Shown: positions 38,972-47,885 of the stretch, piece by piece
Layout of the letters: each line of letters opens with the position of its first letter
Numbering within the stretch: position 1 is the stretch's first letter
Assembly (NCBI RefSeq): GCF_012932495.1
Contig: NZ_JABCNG010000001.1
Coordinates: 310,001-374,000, forward strand
DNA: 64,000 nucleotides
Direction: 5' to 3'
DNA from: Novosphingobium sp. SG919
GTDB lineage: Bacteria; Pseudomonadota; Alphaproteobacteria; Sphingomonadales; Sphingomonadaceae
Made by a program: the position numbers and the translations under genes
Notes under the pieces: model-generated
What the model was told of the DNA's origin: nothing
Databases searched by the model: none
The model's input: only the letters and a program-made list of their open reading frames with translations

Positions 38972-40300
38972 TCAAAGGCGGTCGCGTAAGGCAAAGAAAG
39001 TCATGGCAGCGGCCATCGTCGGCCAGCGCAGCCACGTGCCCCCAGGAAAGCGCGGCGTGGGCAGCCGCTGCACCAGGTCCAGCGCCGGAGAGGGATACCC
39101 GGCCATGGCCGCGCCGATTTCCGACCCCAGCCACGGCGCGAGCACCACGCCCAGCCCGGAAAATCCACTGAGCGACCACAGCCCCGGTGCCACCTGCGCG
39201 GCATAGGGCAGGCGATGCGGGGTGATGGAAAGCGTTCCGCCCCAGGCGTGGTCGATCGGCACATCGGCCAGTTGTGGAAGCACGCGCAGCATGTGCGGCC
39301 GCACGAACGCGGCCATGTCGGCCGGCAGGCGATAGGAATAGCGCTCTCCCCCACCGAACAGCAAGCGGCGATCGGGGGTGAGGCGGAAGTAATAGACCAC
39401 GAAGCGCGAATCCGACACCGCATGCCCGCCGCCGATCAGCGCGGCGGCACGCGCGGGCGGCAGCGGGGCCGTGGTGGCGATGAAATTGTTGATCGGCAGC
39501 ACATGCGCGTCGACCTTGGGCACCAGCCCCTGGGCATAGCCGCCGGTGGCCACCAGCACGCGGGCCGCGCGCACCGTGCCGCCCGGCGTGGCGATGCGCC
39601 AGCCTTCCCCTTCGCGAGCGATGCCGGTGCAGCGGCTGTGCGGATGGATCACCGCACCCGCGGCCTGGGCCGCGCGGGCCATGGCCAGGGCCAGCTTGAG
39701 CGGGTTGAGATGGCCACCAGCCAGATCGAGGCTGCCGCCGAAATAGGCCTCGCTCGCCACCAGCGCGCGGATGTCGTCCTGGCCGAGCGGGGTGAGCGCG
39801 GCGTGGCCATAGGCCTCGCGCATGAAGCGCACCTGATCGTGCGTTTCGCGCACCAGGCCGGGCTTGTGATCGGCATGGATCAAGCCGGGACGGAAATCGC
39901 AAGCGTCGGGATCGTGGGCGATGAGGCGATCGAGGTCGTCGCGCGCGGCGCGGGCCATGGACCACATCGCCCTGGCCCCATCCTCGCCCAGGTGGCCCGC
40001 CAGCCAGTGCTGGTCCTGGTTCCAGCCCAGGTGCACCTGGCCGCCGTTGCGGCCCGATGCGCCCCAGCCCAGAGGCCCGCTTTCCAGCAGGACGACCGAT
40101 CGCCCGGCTTCCGCCAGCCGCAATGCGGCACCCAGACCTGTGTAGCCCCCGCCAATGATGCAGGCATCGGCCTGCACATCCCGATCCAGCACGCGGCCGT
40201 CAAAAGGCGCGGAGATCGTGGCGGCGTAATAGGAAGGCGGATAGGCCCGCACATCCTCGCCGGTTGGTCCTGCCCGCTCGATGGATCGAGGCGTTAACAT
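38972..40300 (-). CDS. puuB: FAD-dependent amine oxidoreductase (PuuB-like, copy 1)
   Basis: A 442-residue DAO-family flavoprotein, the likely gamma-glutamylputrescine oxidase. FAD motifs are ACIIGGGYTGLGAALRLAEA and GPLGWGASGRNGGQVHLG. A conserved C-terminal glycine motif is LSGFSGLGVVLAPWLG. The start at 40300 is chosen over one 36 bp upstream because conserved sequence begins only later. Its product, a gamma-glutamyl aldehyde, would go to PuuC. It sits 27 bp upstream of the PuuA-like gene. The amine substrate is inferred from context. Confidence 0.87.
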   Translation of the reverse strand: MLTPRSIERAGPTGEDVRAYPPSYYAATISAPFDGRVLDRDVQADACIIGGGYTGLGAALRLAEAGRSVVLLESGPLGWGASGRNGGQVHLGWNQDQHWLAGHLGEDGARAMWSMARAARDDLDRLIAHDPDACDFRPGLIHADHKPGLVRETHDQVRFMREAYGHAALTPLGQDDIRALVASEAYFGGSLDLAGGHLNPLKLALAMARAAQAAGAVIHPHSRCTGIAREGEGWRIATPGGTVRAARVLVATGGYAQGLVPKVDAHVLPINNFIATTAPLPPARAAALIGGGHAVSDSRFVVYYFRLTPDRRLLFGGGERYSYRLPADMAAFVRPHMLRVLPQLADVPIDHAWGGTLSITPHRLPYAAQVAPGLWSLSGFSGLGVVLAPWLGSEIGAAMAGYPSPALDLVQRLPTPRFPGGTWLRWPTMAAAMTFFALRDRL

Positions 40301-40460
40301 TGCCGTCGTTCTACCCCATGCCCGGAGGGGCGACAAGCGAGCGGGCTGGGGGTTTGGTTGTCAGGGTGGTGTATGGAATGCACCGTTTCGGGGGGAGATT
40401 GCTTGAGGTTTCCACCACTCCCAACCATCCTTACGACGAGGAGGGGCTGCTCACGTGGAG

Positions 40461-40955
40461 TCAGGGGCCGGGATCGCCCAGCGTCGCGCCGTCCCAATGC
40501 TCGTCGGCCTTGCCATCGACAAAGCGCCACATGTCGAACCAGGTGGTGGTATAGGTCTTGGCCGGGTCCTTGGGGTCCTTCTGGGTCCTCACGAAGCTGA
40601 CCACCACGCGGTCACCCTCCGCGGTGACCGAGACGACCGGCGTGGCCATGTGGGCGGGGCAGACCTTTGGCTTTACCTTGAGCACCTGGGTAAAGAAATG
40701 CACGACGGTGTCGCGGCCCGACGGCACCATCGGGTTGTGCTGGTGATAGGCGGGCGTCAGGAACAGATCGGCCTTGTTCCATTCACCGCATTCCAGCAGG
40801 TCTTTCACGATATGCAGCGCGGCCTGCTTGTTGCGGTGGAGCACCGGATCGGGGCTGGTGAACAGGCTTTCGGGATCGGGCGCGGCCACCACGGCTTCCT
40901 GGGCGTGGGCGGCGGGGGCAAGCAGCAGCAAAGTGGGCAGCAGCAGGCGTTTCAT
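40461..40955 (-). CDS. Exported NTF2-like (SnoaL-type) protein
   Basis: A 164-residue protein with a Sec signal (KRLLLPTLLLLAPAAHA) and a SnoaL/NTF2-like fold pattern: AALHIVKDLLECGEWNKADLF, YHQHNPMVPSGRDTVVHFF, WFDMWRFVDGKADEHWDGA. Such proteins bind or convert small molecules; no function can be assigned. It lies between the ABC ATPase gene and the PuuB gene on the same strand, so it is probably expressed with the polyamine genes. Confidence 0.8.
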   Translation of the reverse strand: MKRLLLPTLLLLAPAAHAQEAVVAAPDPESLFTSPDPVLHRNKQAALHIVKDLLECGEWNKADLFLTPAYHQHNPMVPSGRDTVVHFFTQVLKVKPKVCPAHMATPVVSVTAEGDRVVVSFVRTQKDPKDPAKTYTTTWFDMWRFVDGKADEHWDGATLGDPGP

Positions 40956-41031
40956 CGATGTCTCTCCCGTGTCTGGCCGCGACGATAATGCAGGACCGGC
41001 CCCTTCGCCAGCCTGTCGCTGGCCCGGGGGC

Positions 41032-42147
41032 CTAACCCAGCAGCACCACCGGCGCAGTGGGAGTCCAGCTCAGCCACACCGGCTCGCCCACGGGCAGGCT
41101 GGGCGCCAGGGTGCGTTCGCCATTGGCGCGGGCCACCTTGAACGTGGCGCCGCTGGCGGTTTCCACGTCATAGAGCGTCTCGCTGCCCAGATAGGCCGAG
41201 CGGACGATCGTGCCCTCGACCACGTTGGCATCCGGAAGGGCGTCGGGCCCGGCTGGGCGGCCTTCGCTGGTGGGCGTCATCACGATCTTCTCGGGGCGGA
41301 TGCCGGCCCACACCGGGGTATCGGGTGCGCCGGTCACGCCGTGGCTGACATAGATCGGCACGGCCAGATCGGGCGCGGTGACGGCGGCATGGTCGGGTTC
41401 GTCCACGCTCAGGCGGCCTTCGAACATGTTGATCGTGCCGATGAAGTCCGCAACGAAGCGGTTGGCCGGATATTCATAGAGATCGCCCGGCGCGGCCACC
41501 TGCTGCAACCGGCCGCGGTTCATCAGCGCGCAGCGGCTGGCCATGGCCAGCGCCTCGTCCTGGTCGTGGGTGACCATCACGAAGGTGACGCCGACATCGT
41601 GCTGGATCTGCGCGAGTTCGGCGCGCATGGCATCGCGCAGCTTGGCATCGAGTGCCGAGAGCGGCTCGTCGAGCAGCAAGACCTTGGGCTTCTTCACCAG
41701 GGCGCGGGCCAGGGCCACGCGCTGGCGCTGGCCGCCAGAAAGCTGATCGGGCTTGCGATGGCCGAATTCATCCAGCTTCACCAGGCGCAGGGCGTCAGCC
41801 ACGCGGGCTTCGCGCTCGTCCTTGGCGACGCGGTCGATCTTGAGGCCATAGGCGACGTTTTCGGCAACGGTCAGGTGCGGGAACACGGCATAGGACTGGA
41901 ACACCATGTTGACCGGGCGCCGGTTGGGCGGGGTGGTGCTCATGTCCACGCCGTCGATCAGGATGCGCCCTTCGGTGGGCGTTTCAAGGCCCGCCAGCAT
42001 GCGCAGCAAGGTGGTCTTGCCGCAGCCCGAGGGGCCAAGCAGCGAGAAGAATTCGCCGCGATGAATGTCGAGGCTGACATCGTCCACCGCGATGAACGAG
42101 CCGAACCGCTTGGTCACGTTCTCGAATTGGATGAGAGGCTGGGTCAT
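41032..42147 (-). CDS. potG: Polyamine ABC transporter ATP-binding protein
   Basis: A 371-residue ATPase with Walker A GPSGCGKTT at 38-46, the Q-loop region MVFQSYAVFPHLTVAENVAYG, signature LSGGQRQRVALARAL, Walker B VLLLDEPLSALDAKLR and switch His in VMVTHDQDEA. A C-terminal TOBE-like domain follows (about 240-370). Length and sequence fit PotA/PotG of spermidine/putrescine importers. Third gene of the permease-permease-ATPase set, 19 bp after the second permease. The symbol follows the putrescine system; PotA is equally possible. Confidence 0.92.
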   Translation of the reverse strand: MTQPLIQFENVTKRFGSFIAVDDVSLDIHRGEFFSLLGPSGCGKTTLLRMLAGLETPTEGRILIDGVDMSTTPPNRRPVNMVFQSYAVFPHLTVAENVAYGLKIDRVAKDEREARVADALRLVKLDEFGHRKPDQLSGGQRQRVALARALVKKPKVLLLDEPLSALDAKLRDAMRAELAQIQHDVGVTFVMVTHDQDEALAMASRCALMNRGRLQQVAAPGDLYEYPANRFVADFIGTINMFEGRLSVDEPDHAAVTAPDLAVPIYVSHGVTGAPDTPVWAGIRPEKIVMTPTSEGRPAGPDALPDANVVEGTIVRSAYLGSETLYDVETASGATFKVARANGERTLAPSLPVGEPVWLSWTPTAPVVLLG

Positions 42148-42166
42148 GGGGAATTCCTGTGTGAAA

Positions 42167-43009
42167 TCAGTGGCCCTGCGCCAGGTCGCGGCCCTGGAGC
42201 TTCATGCCGATGGCGGTCAGCGCAATGGTGATGAGCATCAGCACGGTGGAAGCGGCGTTGACCTCTGGCGTGACCGAGAAGCGCACCATCGAATAGATCT
42301 TGACCGGGAACGTCACCGTGTTGGGCCCCGACGTGAAGAACGTGATCACGAAATCGTCGAGGCTGAGCGTGAAGGCGAGCAATCCGCCCGAGATCAGCGC
42401 CGGGCGCACGTGGGGCAGCAGCACGTCCCACAGCGCGCGCAACTCGCTGGCGCCAAGGTCGCGCGCGGCTTCCTCCATCTCGCGGTTGAAGCTGGCCAGG
42501 CGCGCGCGGACGACGACGGCGACGAAGGGGAAGCTGAAGGTGATATGCGCGATGATGATCGCGCCCAGGTCAAACGGCCAGACCAGGTCGCGCGGCCAGG
42601 GCACGATCTGGCCGAAGAACACCAGCATCGCCACGCCCATGCAGATTTCGGGCACCACGATCGGCAGCGTCACCGCGCCATCGAACAGGCCCTTGCCGGG
42701 AAAGCGGAAGCGCCACAGCGCAATGGCGGTGAGCGCGCCGAGCACCACGCTGAACAGCATCGAGATGAACGCGATGGTCAGCGAATTGGTGAAGGCATCG
42801 ATTAGCGCGGCATCGTTCCACATCGTGCCGTACCAATCGAGGGTGAAGCCCTCCCAGCGGATGGTGCGGCGGCTGTCGTTGAAGCTGAACACCACCAGGC
42901 TGGCCAGCGGCACATAGAGGAACAGGATGACCGCGCCCACCCACAGGCGCAGCGGCCAGCGGCGGGCGTATTCGAGCGGGCCGGGCTTTGCGTCGAGCGG
43001 TTTTGCCAT
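42167..43009 (-). CDS. potI: Polyamine ABC transporter permease (PotC/PotI type)
   Basis: A 280-residue inner-membrane permease with about six hydrophobic helices, beginning with LWVGAVILFLYVPLASLVVF. The ATPase-coupling EAA loop is EEAARDLGASELRALWDVLLP, and FTLSLDDFVITFFTSGPN is characteristic of PotC/PotI. The start overlaps the stop of the other permease by 1 nt (TGATG). Confidence 0.92.
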   Translation of the reverse strand: MAKPLDAKPGPLEYARRWPLRLWVGAVILFLYVPLASLVVFSFNDSRRTIRWEGFTLDWYGTMWNDAALIDAFTNSLTIAFISMLFSVVLGALTAIALWRFRFPGKGLFDGAVTLPIVVPEICMGVAMLVFFGQIVPWPRDLVWPFDLGAIIIAHITFSFPFVAVVVRARLASFNREMEEAARDLGASELRALWDVLLPHVRPALISGGLLAFTLSLDDFVITFFTSGPNTVTFPVKIYSMVRFSVTPEVNAASTVLMLITIALTAIGMKLQGRDLAQGH

Positions 43010-43878
43010 CAGGCGTCTCCGTGGCGTTGGGCGCGGGTGGCGCGGCGATCCTGGATCGCGCGCACGGCCATCGCCAGAAGCGTGAGATACATCAGCATGA
43101 ACGAGAGCGCGGCGCCAAACGGCCAGTCATTCGCGCGCTTGAACTGTCGCTCGATCACGCTGGCGATCATCTGGCTGTCGGGCCCGCCCAAAAGGTCTGG
43201 GGTAAGGTAGGAGCCGAGCGCGGGAATGAACGTGAGCATGATCGCCGAGAGGATGCCCGGCTTGGCGATCGGCACGATCACCTTGAAGATCGTAGCAATG
43301 TGCCCGGCGCCCAGGTCGAGGCTGGCCTCGATCAGCGAGCGGTCCATGCGATCAAGCGTGGAATAGAGTGGCAGGATGATGAAGGGCAGGTGGACATAGA
43401 CCAGGCCCACGATCACCGCGAAATTGGTGTGCAGCATCTCGAACGGGCCAAGACCGACGAGGCCGAAGGCATCGTTGATATAGCCCTCGGTGCGCATCAC
43501 CGCCATGAGCGCATACGTGCGCACCAGCAGGTTGGTCCAGAACGGCAGCATGATGCCGAGCAGCAGCAGGATCTTGCCGCGGTCGGTGGCAAAGGTCATC
43601 GCCAGGGCATAGGGAAAGCCGATCACCAGGCACACCGCCGTGGTCACCCCGGCAAAGACCAGCGATTTGGCAAAGATCATCAGGTAGACCGGATCGAACA
43701 CCCGCACATAGTTGTCGAGCGTGCCGGTCACGGCCACTTCGGTGAGCCCCAGGGTGCGGCCAAAGCTGTAGGCCCAGATCACGCTGAGCGGCACCACGAA
43801 GAACAGCGTGATCCAGGCAGCCGGCGCGCTCAGCACGGCCAGGAACGCGCCCTTGCTGCTGTTTGATGCGCTGTTCAT
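43009..43878 (-). CDS. potH: Polyamine ABC transporter permease (PotB/PotH type)
   Basis: A 289-residue inner-membrane permease. Hydrophobic helices include AAWITLFFVVPLSVIWAYS, and the EAA loop is IEASLDLGAGHIATIFKVIVP followed by FIPALGSYLTPDLLGG, typical of PotB/PotH. GAGGA stands at good spacing before the ATG. First gene of the transporter operon; the 249-bp upstream region contains a TATAAA at 44011-44006 (minus strand) as a candidate -10, with the TGCGATCACA palindrome about 26 bp further upstream. Confidence 0.92.
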   Translation of the reverse strand: MNSASNSSKGAFLAVLSAPAAWITLFFVVPLSVIWAYSFGRTLGLTEVAVTGTLDNYVRVFDPVYLMIFAKSLVFAGVTTAVCLVIGFPYALAMTFATDRGKILLLLGIMLPFWTNLLVRTYALMAVMRTEGYINDAFGLVGLGPFEMLHTNFAVIVGLVYVHLPFIILPLYSTLDRMDRSLIEASLDLGAGHIATIFKVIVPIAKPGILSAIMLTFIPALGSYLTPDLLGGPDSQMIASVIERQFKRANDWPFGAALSFMLMYLTLLAMAVRAIQDRRATRAQRHGDA

Positions 43879-44036
43879 CGCGGCAAGATCCTCATCGGTG
43901 GCAATTTCCCCAAAATCATCGGCGCAAGACCAAAGGTTGCCTCTGGCGCCGCCTGATCGGCGCCCGAAGCGGTGGTGTGGACATGCCTGCCTGCGTGACG
44001 TCTTGTTTATATCGTTGCGGGGTTTTTCCCGTTATC

Positions 44037-44046
44037 TGCGATCACA
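44037..44046. promoter_or_regulatory. TG(C/T)GATCACA candidate operator, pot operon
   Basis: TGCGATCACA, one mismatch from the perfect palindrome TGTGATCACA found before puuA copy 2. It lies about 160 bp upstream of the first permease gene and close to a candidate promoter. The context CTGCGATCACA is identical to the site before the acetylpolyamine amidohydrolase gene. Confidence 0.55.
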
Positions 44047-44127
44047 CTTATGCGCCAGCACGGGCGCGGTCAATCGCAAATCATTCCTGTGCCACAGGGC
44101 CAATCTGCCCCTGCGCCAGGGGCCTCG

Positions 44128-44850
44128 TCAACCACCGCGCAGCACTTGCCCCAGCCGGTTGAAGAACCAGGCCGAAGCCGGGTTGGTATCGGCATCCCAT
44201 TCCGGGTGCCACTGCACGGCGAGCACCTGGGCCTTGCCCACTTGCGCCGAAAATGCCTCTACCAGCCCATCGGGCGCGATCGCTTCGACGGTGAGGCCTT
44301 GGCCGAGCGTGGCCACGCCCTGGTAGTGAACGGTGTTGACGGTGATCGTATCGCCCAGCGCGGACGCGAGAATGCCGCCGGGCGTGAGGCTGACGGGATG
44401 CGTGGCGGCAAACATCGCTTCCAGGCTCACCCCGTCGGGCGCGTGGTGAGCAACCGGGCCATCGGCGGGCAGGGTTTGCAACGTGCCGCCAAAGGCCACG
44501 TTCAATTCCTGAAACCCCCGGCAGATGCCGAACACCGGCTTGCCCGCGCGCAGCATGGCATCGCCCAGCGCCAGCGTGGTGGTATCGCGTGCGGGATCGA
44601 ACGGGCCGTCCCCGCTGCTGGCGCCATAGCGCCAAGGCTCCATGTTGGAGGGGCTGCCCGTGAGCAGCAGCCCATCGAGCCGGCTGGCCAGCGCGGCCCA
44701 ATCGGTAAGGCCGGGCAGCGCCGGAACCAGCACCACGTCGGCATCGGCATGGGCGGCGGGCGCGCGCAGATAGCGGTCGATCACGCCGTGCACCGGCTCT
44801 GCCCCGCCCGGGCGCAGGCAGCACGACACGCCGAGCAGTGGGCGGGTCAT
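44128..44850 (-). CDS. puuD: Gamma-glutamyl-gamma-aminobutyrate hydrolase (PuuD-like, peptidase C26)
   Basis: A 240-residue class I glutamine amidotransferase-like hydrolase that would split gamma-Glu-GABA to glutamate and GABA, the last step of the Puu pathway. The nucleophile Cys is in PVFGICRGFQELNVAFGGTL, and the His-Glu pair is in AVQWHPEWD. The N-terminal GVSCCLRP and LLLTGSPSNMEP are family features. The start overlaps the puuC stop by 4 nt. PuuD is supported by both motif and place. Confidence 0.93.
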   Translation of the reverse strand: MTRPLLGVSCCLRPGGAEPVHGVIDRYLRAPAAHADADVVLVPALPGLTDWAALASRLDGLLLTGSPSNMEPWRYGASSGDGPFDPARDTTTLALGDAMLRAGKPVFGICRGFQELNVAFGGTLQTLPADGPVAHHAPDGVSLEAMFAATHPVSLTPGGILASALGDTITVNTVHYQGVATLGQGLTVEAIAPDGLVEAFSAQVGKAQVLAVQWHPEWDADTNPASAWFFNRLGQVLRGG

Positions 44851-46355
44851 GCCGGCAGCACGCCCAGCGATGACAGGGCAGGGGTGGAGATGGTGACCGA
44901 TTTCATGTCGGCATACTTGTAAAGCGCATGGAGGCTGCGGTCACGGCCAAAGCCGGATTGCTTGAACCCGCCAAAGGGCATCGTGATGTCGCACGCGTCC
45001 CACCCGTTGACCCAGACCAGGCCCGCCCGCAGGCGCCGGGCAAAGGCGTGGGCAATGTCGATCGAGCCGGTCCACAGGCCCGAAGCAAGGCCGTATGGCG
45101 TGTCGTTGGCCAGCGCCAGCGCCTGTTCGGGCGTGTCGAACGGGACCACCGCCAGGACGGGGCCGAACACTTCTTCCTGCGCCAGGCTGCTGGCGTTGCT
45201 GACCGCGTCGAACACCGTGGGATCAAGGTAGAAGCCGCCGCTTTCGCTGCGCGCGCGGCCCCCGCCCAGGCGCAGCGTGGCGCCTTCCTGCTGCGCGCGG
45301 GCAATGCGGGTGAGCACGCCTTCCAGCTGCCTTTCGCTGATCACCGCGCCCAGTTGCGTGGCCGGATCGAGCGGATCGCCGGGGCGGATGGTCTTGGCCA
45401 CGGCCAGCACTTTCTCCACGAATTCGGCGTGGATCGAGCGCTGCACCAGGAGGCGCGAGCCAGCGGTGCAGACCTGGCCGGCATTGTAGAAGATGCCCCA
45501 GGCGGCGGCCTGGGCCGCGCGATCGAGATCGGGGCAATCGGCAAAGACGATGTGCGGGCTCTTGCCGCCCAGTTCCAGGCTCACGCGCTTCAAGTTGCTG
45601 TCGGCCGAATAGCGCATCAACTGGCGGCCCACCGGCCCCGAGCCGGTGAAGGTGATCATGTCCACGTCGTTGTGCAGTGCGAGGGCCGCGCCGGCATCCT
45701 GGCCCGTGCCGGTGACGACATTGAGCACGCCGTCGGGAATGCCGGCTTCCAGCGCCAGTTCGGCAAAGCGTAGCGCGGTGAGCGAGGACAGTTCCGAAGG
45801 CTTGACCACCATCGAATTGCCCATGGCGATGGCTGGGGCGATTTTCCACATGGCCATCAGCAGCGGGAAGTTCCACGGCACGATCGCGCCGATTACGCCG
45901 AGCGGATCGTGCACGGCATAGGAGAACTTGTCGGGCCCGGTGGGGCCGACCTCGCCATGGATCTTGTCCACCGCTTCGGCATAGAAGCGCAAGGTGCCCA
46001 GCGCCAGGGGCACGTCGACGCCGCGGGTGTCGCCGATCGGCTTGCCCGAATCGATGGTTTCGAGCACCGCGAATTCTTCCGCCGCTGCTTCCAGCTTGTC
46101 GGCCAGGGTGAGCATCAGCTTCTTGCGCTGGGCCGGCTTCATGTCGCGCCACTGGCCGCTTTCGAAGCGGGCCCGGGCGGCGGCGACGGCGCGGTCCACA
46201 TCCTGGGCATCGCCGGCGGGCAGTGTGCCGATCACCTGGCCGGTGCCGGGGTTGACGGTGTCGAGCGTGGCGCCCGATGCGGCCGGCACGCTGGCGCCGC
46301 CGATCACGTGGTGGGCCGGCAGGCGAGTGGGCAGGATGGGGGGCGCACTGGTCAT
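44847..46355 (-). CDS. puuC: Gamma-glutamyl-gamma-aminobutyraldehyde dehydrogenase (PuuC-like)
   Basis: A 502-residue NAD(P)-dependent aldehyde dehydrogenase. Motifs are GAIVPWNFPLLMAMWKIAPA, the NAD-site FTGSGPVGRQLM, the general-base Glu in LELGGKSPHIVF, and the catalytic Cys in FYNAGQVCTAGSRLLV. The C-terminal PFGGFKQSGFGRD is the usual ALDH ending. In the Puu pathway it oxidises gamma-glutamyl-aminobutyraldehyde to gamma-Glu-GABA. It is divergent from puuA copy 2 across a 189-bp region with two operator-like palindromes. Confidence 0.93.
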   Translation of the reverse strand: MTSAPPILPTRLPAHHVIGGASVPAASGATLDTVNPGTGQVIGTLPAGDAQDVDRAVAAARARFESGQWRDMKPAQRKKLMLTLADKLEAAAEEFAVLETIDSGKPIGDTRGVDVPLALGTLRFYAEAVDKIHGEVGPTGPDKFSYAVHDPLGVIGAIVPWNFPLLMAMWKIAPAIAMGNSMVVKPSELSSLTALRFAELALEAGIPDGVLNVVTGTGQDAGAALALHNDVDMITFTGSGPVGRQLMRYSADSNLKRVSLELGGKSPHIVFADCPDLDRAAQAAAWGIFYNAGQVCTAGSRLLVQRSIHAEFVEKVLAVAKTIRPGDPLDPATQLGAVISERQLEGVLTRIARAQQEGATLRLGGGRARSESGGFYLDPTVFDAVSNASSLAQEEVFGPVLAVVPFDTPEQALALANDTPYGLASGLWTGSIDIAHAFARRLRAGLVWVNGWDACDITMPFGGFKQSGFGRDRSLHALYKYADMKSVTISTPALSSLGVLPA

Positions 46356-46383
46356 GGCTATGATCGATCCGGCTTTTGCAATG

Positions 46384-46402
46384 TGTGATCACTAATAGTG
46401 AT
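46384..46402. promoter_or_regulatory. Overlapping palindromes in the puuC-puuA2 divergent promoter
   Basis: TGTGATCAC at 46384-46392 matches nine of ten bases of the shared motif. It overlaps a perfect 15-bp palindrome ATCACTA-A-TAGTGAT at 46388-46402. The pair sits 29 bp upstream of the puuC start codon, where a bound protein would block puuC transcription. Confidence 0.55.
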
Positions 46403-46532
46403 TGTGACGCGCCGCGCAAGGTGGCTCGGCCCATCGAGTCGGGGCTTTCGTGGCAGGAAAATGACCGGATCGGCCGGAAAAGCCAGATCGGGCGGTGCGA
46501 TCCGGGCTGGACAGGCAGGCCGGGTTTTCATA

Positions 46533-46542
46533 TGTGATCACA
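46533..46542. promoter_or_regulatory. TGTGATCACA perfect palindrome abutting puuA copy 2
   Basis: A perfect 10-bp palindrome ending 2 bp before the ATG at 46545. It occupies the place of a ribosome-binding site, so either the transcript is leaderless or nearly so, or translation starts elsewhere. The strongest copy of the motif in the window. Confidence 0.6.
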
Positions 46543-46544
46543 CC

Positions 46545-47885
46545 ATGACGCAAGAAACCGTATCCTCCTTTGCCGACTGGCTCGCCGCTCATCCTGAAGT
46601 CACGCGGGTGGAGGCTTTCCTCACCGACGTGAACGGCGCGCCCAAGGGCAAATGGCTGGTGCGCGACAAGGCGTTGGCCCTGGCGGCCAAGGGCCTGCCG
46701 ATGCCGCTGTCGGTCTTTGCGCTCGATGCCTGGGGTTGCGATGTGGCCGGCGCGGGCCTGGCGTTCGGCACGGGCGATCCGGACGGGCTGTGCTGGCCGG
46801 TGCCGGGGCGTTGGAGCAAGGCGCCTTGGCTGGGCGAGGACAGCGCGCAAGTGTTCCTGGGCATGGTGGACAAGGACGGCGGCCCGGTGGTGGCCGATCC
46901 GCGCGGCATGCTGACCGCGCTGCTGGCCCGCTATGCCGCGCGCGGGTTGACCCCGGTGGTGGCGACGGAGCTGGAATTCTATCTCTATCGCCTGGAAGGC
47001 GGCGTGCCGGTGCCGCCCGATGGCAACCTGCGCCGCAACGACACGCTTTCGACCACCGCGCTTTCCGCCCATGCCGCGCTGTTCGACGAGATCATGGCCC
47101 TGGCCCACGCCATGGGCATTCCGGCTGATGCCGTGATCAGCGAGGCGGGGCCGGGCCAGTATGAGCTGAACCTGCTGCACCGCGCCGATGCACTGGCGGC
47201 GGCCGACGATACCGTGCTTATGAAGCGGATCGTGCGCGCGCTGGCCGCCCACCACGGCCTGGGCGCCACGTTCATGGCCAAGCCCTATGGCGAATGTTCG
47301 GGCAGCGGGATGCATATCCACGCCAGCCTCAACGATGCCGCCGGCAAGAACGTGCTGGCCCGGCCCGAAGGTGGCCCGGCCGATATGCTGCTGCACGCCG
47401 TGGCCGGGCTTTTGGCGGCGATGCCCGAAACGATGCTGGCCTTCGCACCCAACTACAATTCGTTCCGCCGTTTCCGCCCCGATGCCCATGCGCCGGTTTC
47501 GGCCAGTTGGGGCATCGACGACCGATCGGCCGCGGTGCGGGTGATCGTGGGCGATGCCAAGGCGACGCGGATCGAGCATCGCATTTCCGGGGCGGACGTG
47601 AACCCGCACGTGGCCATGGCGGCGATGCTGGGCGCGATGCTGCAAGGGATCGAGGAAGGCGTGATGCCGCCGCCCGCGCAAGACCCGCTTCACCCCGGCG
47701 CAGGCGCGCCGCTGCCGGTGGAATGGGGCGTGGCACAAGCTGCCTTTGCCGCTTCGGCGCGGGCCGAGGGCATGTTCGGCGCGCGCTTCCGCGATATCTT
47801 CCTGGCGTGCAAGCAGCAGGACCGCGCCGCGTTCCTGGCGCAGATCGACCGGTTCGAATACGACACCTACCTGGGCCTGCTGTAA
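46545..47885 (+). CDS. puuA: Glutamine synthetase-like gamma-glutamylpolyamine synthetase (PuuA, copy 2)
   Basis: A 446-residue GS-superfamily enzyme, clearly diverged from copy 1. Motifs are VEAFLTDVNGAPKGKWLVRD, VVATELEFYLYRLEGG, GPGQYELNLLHRADALAAAD, SGMHIHASLNDAAGKNV, FAPNYNSFRRFRPDAHAP and RIEHRISGADVNPHVAMAAML. The start at 46545 fits family length; no Shine-Dalgarno is visible because a palindrome fills the space. In-frame sequence further upstream lacks family features. It overlaps the PuuB copy 2 gene by 1 nt (TAATG). The two copies may act on different amines. Confidence 0.9.
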   Translation: MTQETVSSFADWLAAHPEVTRVEAFLTDVNGAPKGKWLVRDKALALAAKGLPMPLSVFALDAWGCDVAGAGLAFGTGDPDGLCWPVPGRWSKAPWLGEDSAQVFLGMVDKDGGPVVADPRGMLTALLARYAARGLTPVVATELEFYLYRLEGGVPVPPDGNLRRNDTLSTTALSAHAALFDEIMALAHAMGIPADAVISEAGPGQYELNLLHRADALAAADDTVLMKRIVRALAAHHGLGATFMAKPYGECSGSGMHIHASLNDAAGKNVLARPEGGPADMLLHAVAGLLAAMPETMLAFAPNYNSFRRFRPDAHAPVSASWGIDDRSAAVRVIVGDAKATRIEHRISGADVNPHVAMAAMLGAMLQGIEEGVMPPPAQDPLHPGAGAPLPVEWGVAQAAFAASARAEGMFGARFRDIFLACKQQDRAAFLAQIDRFEYDTYLGLL

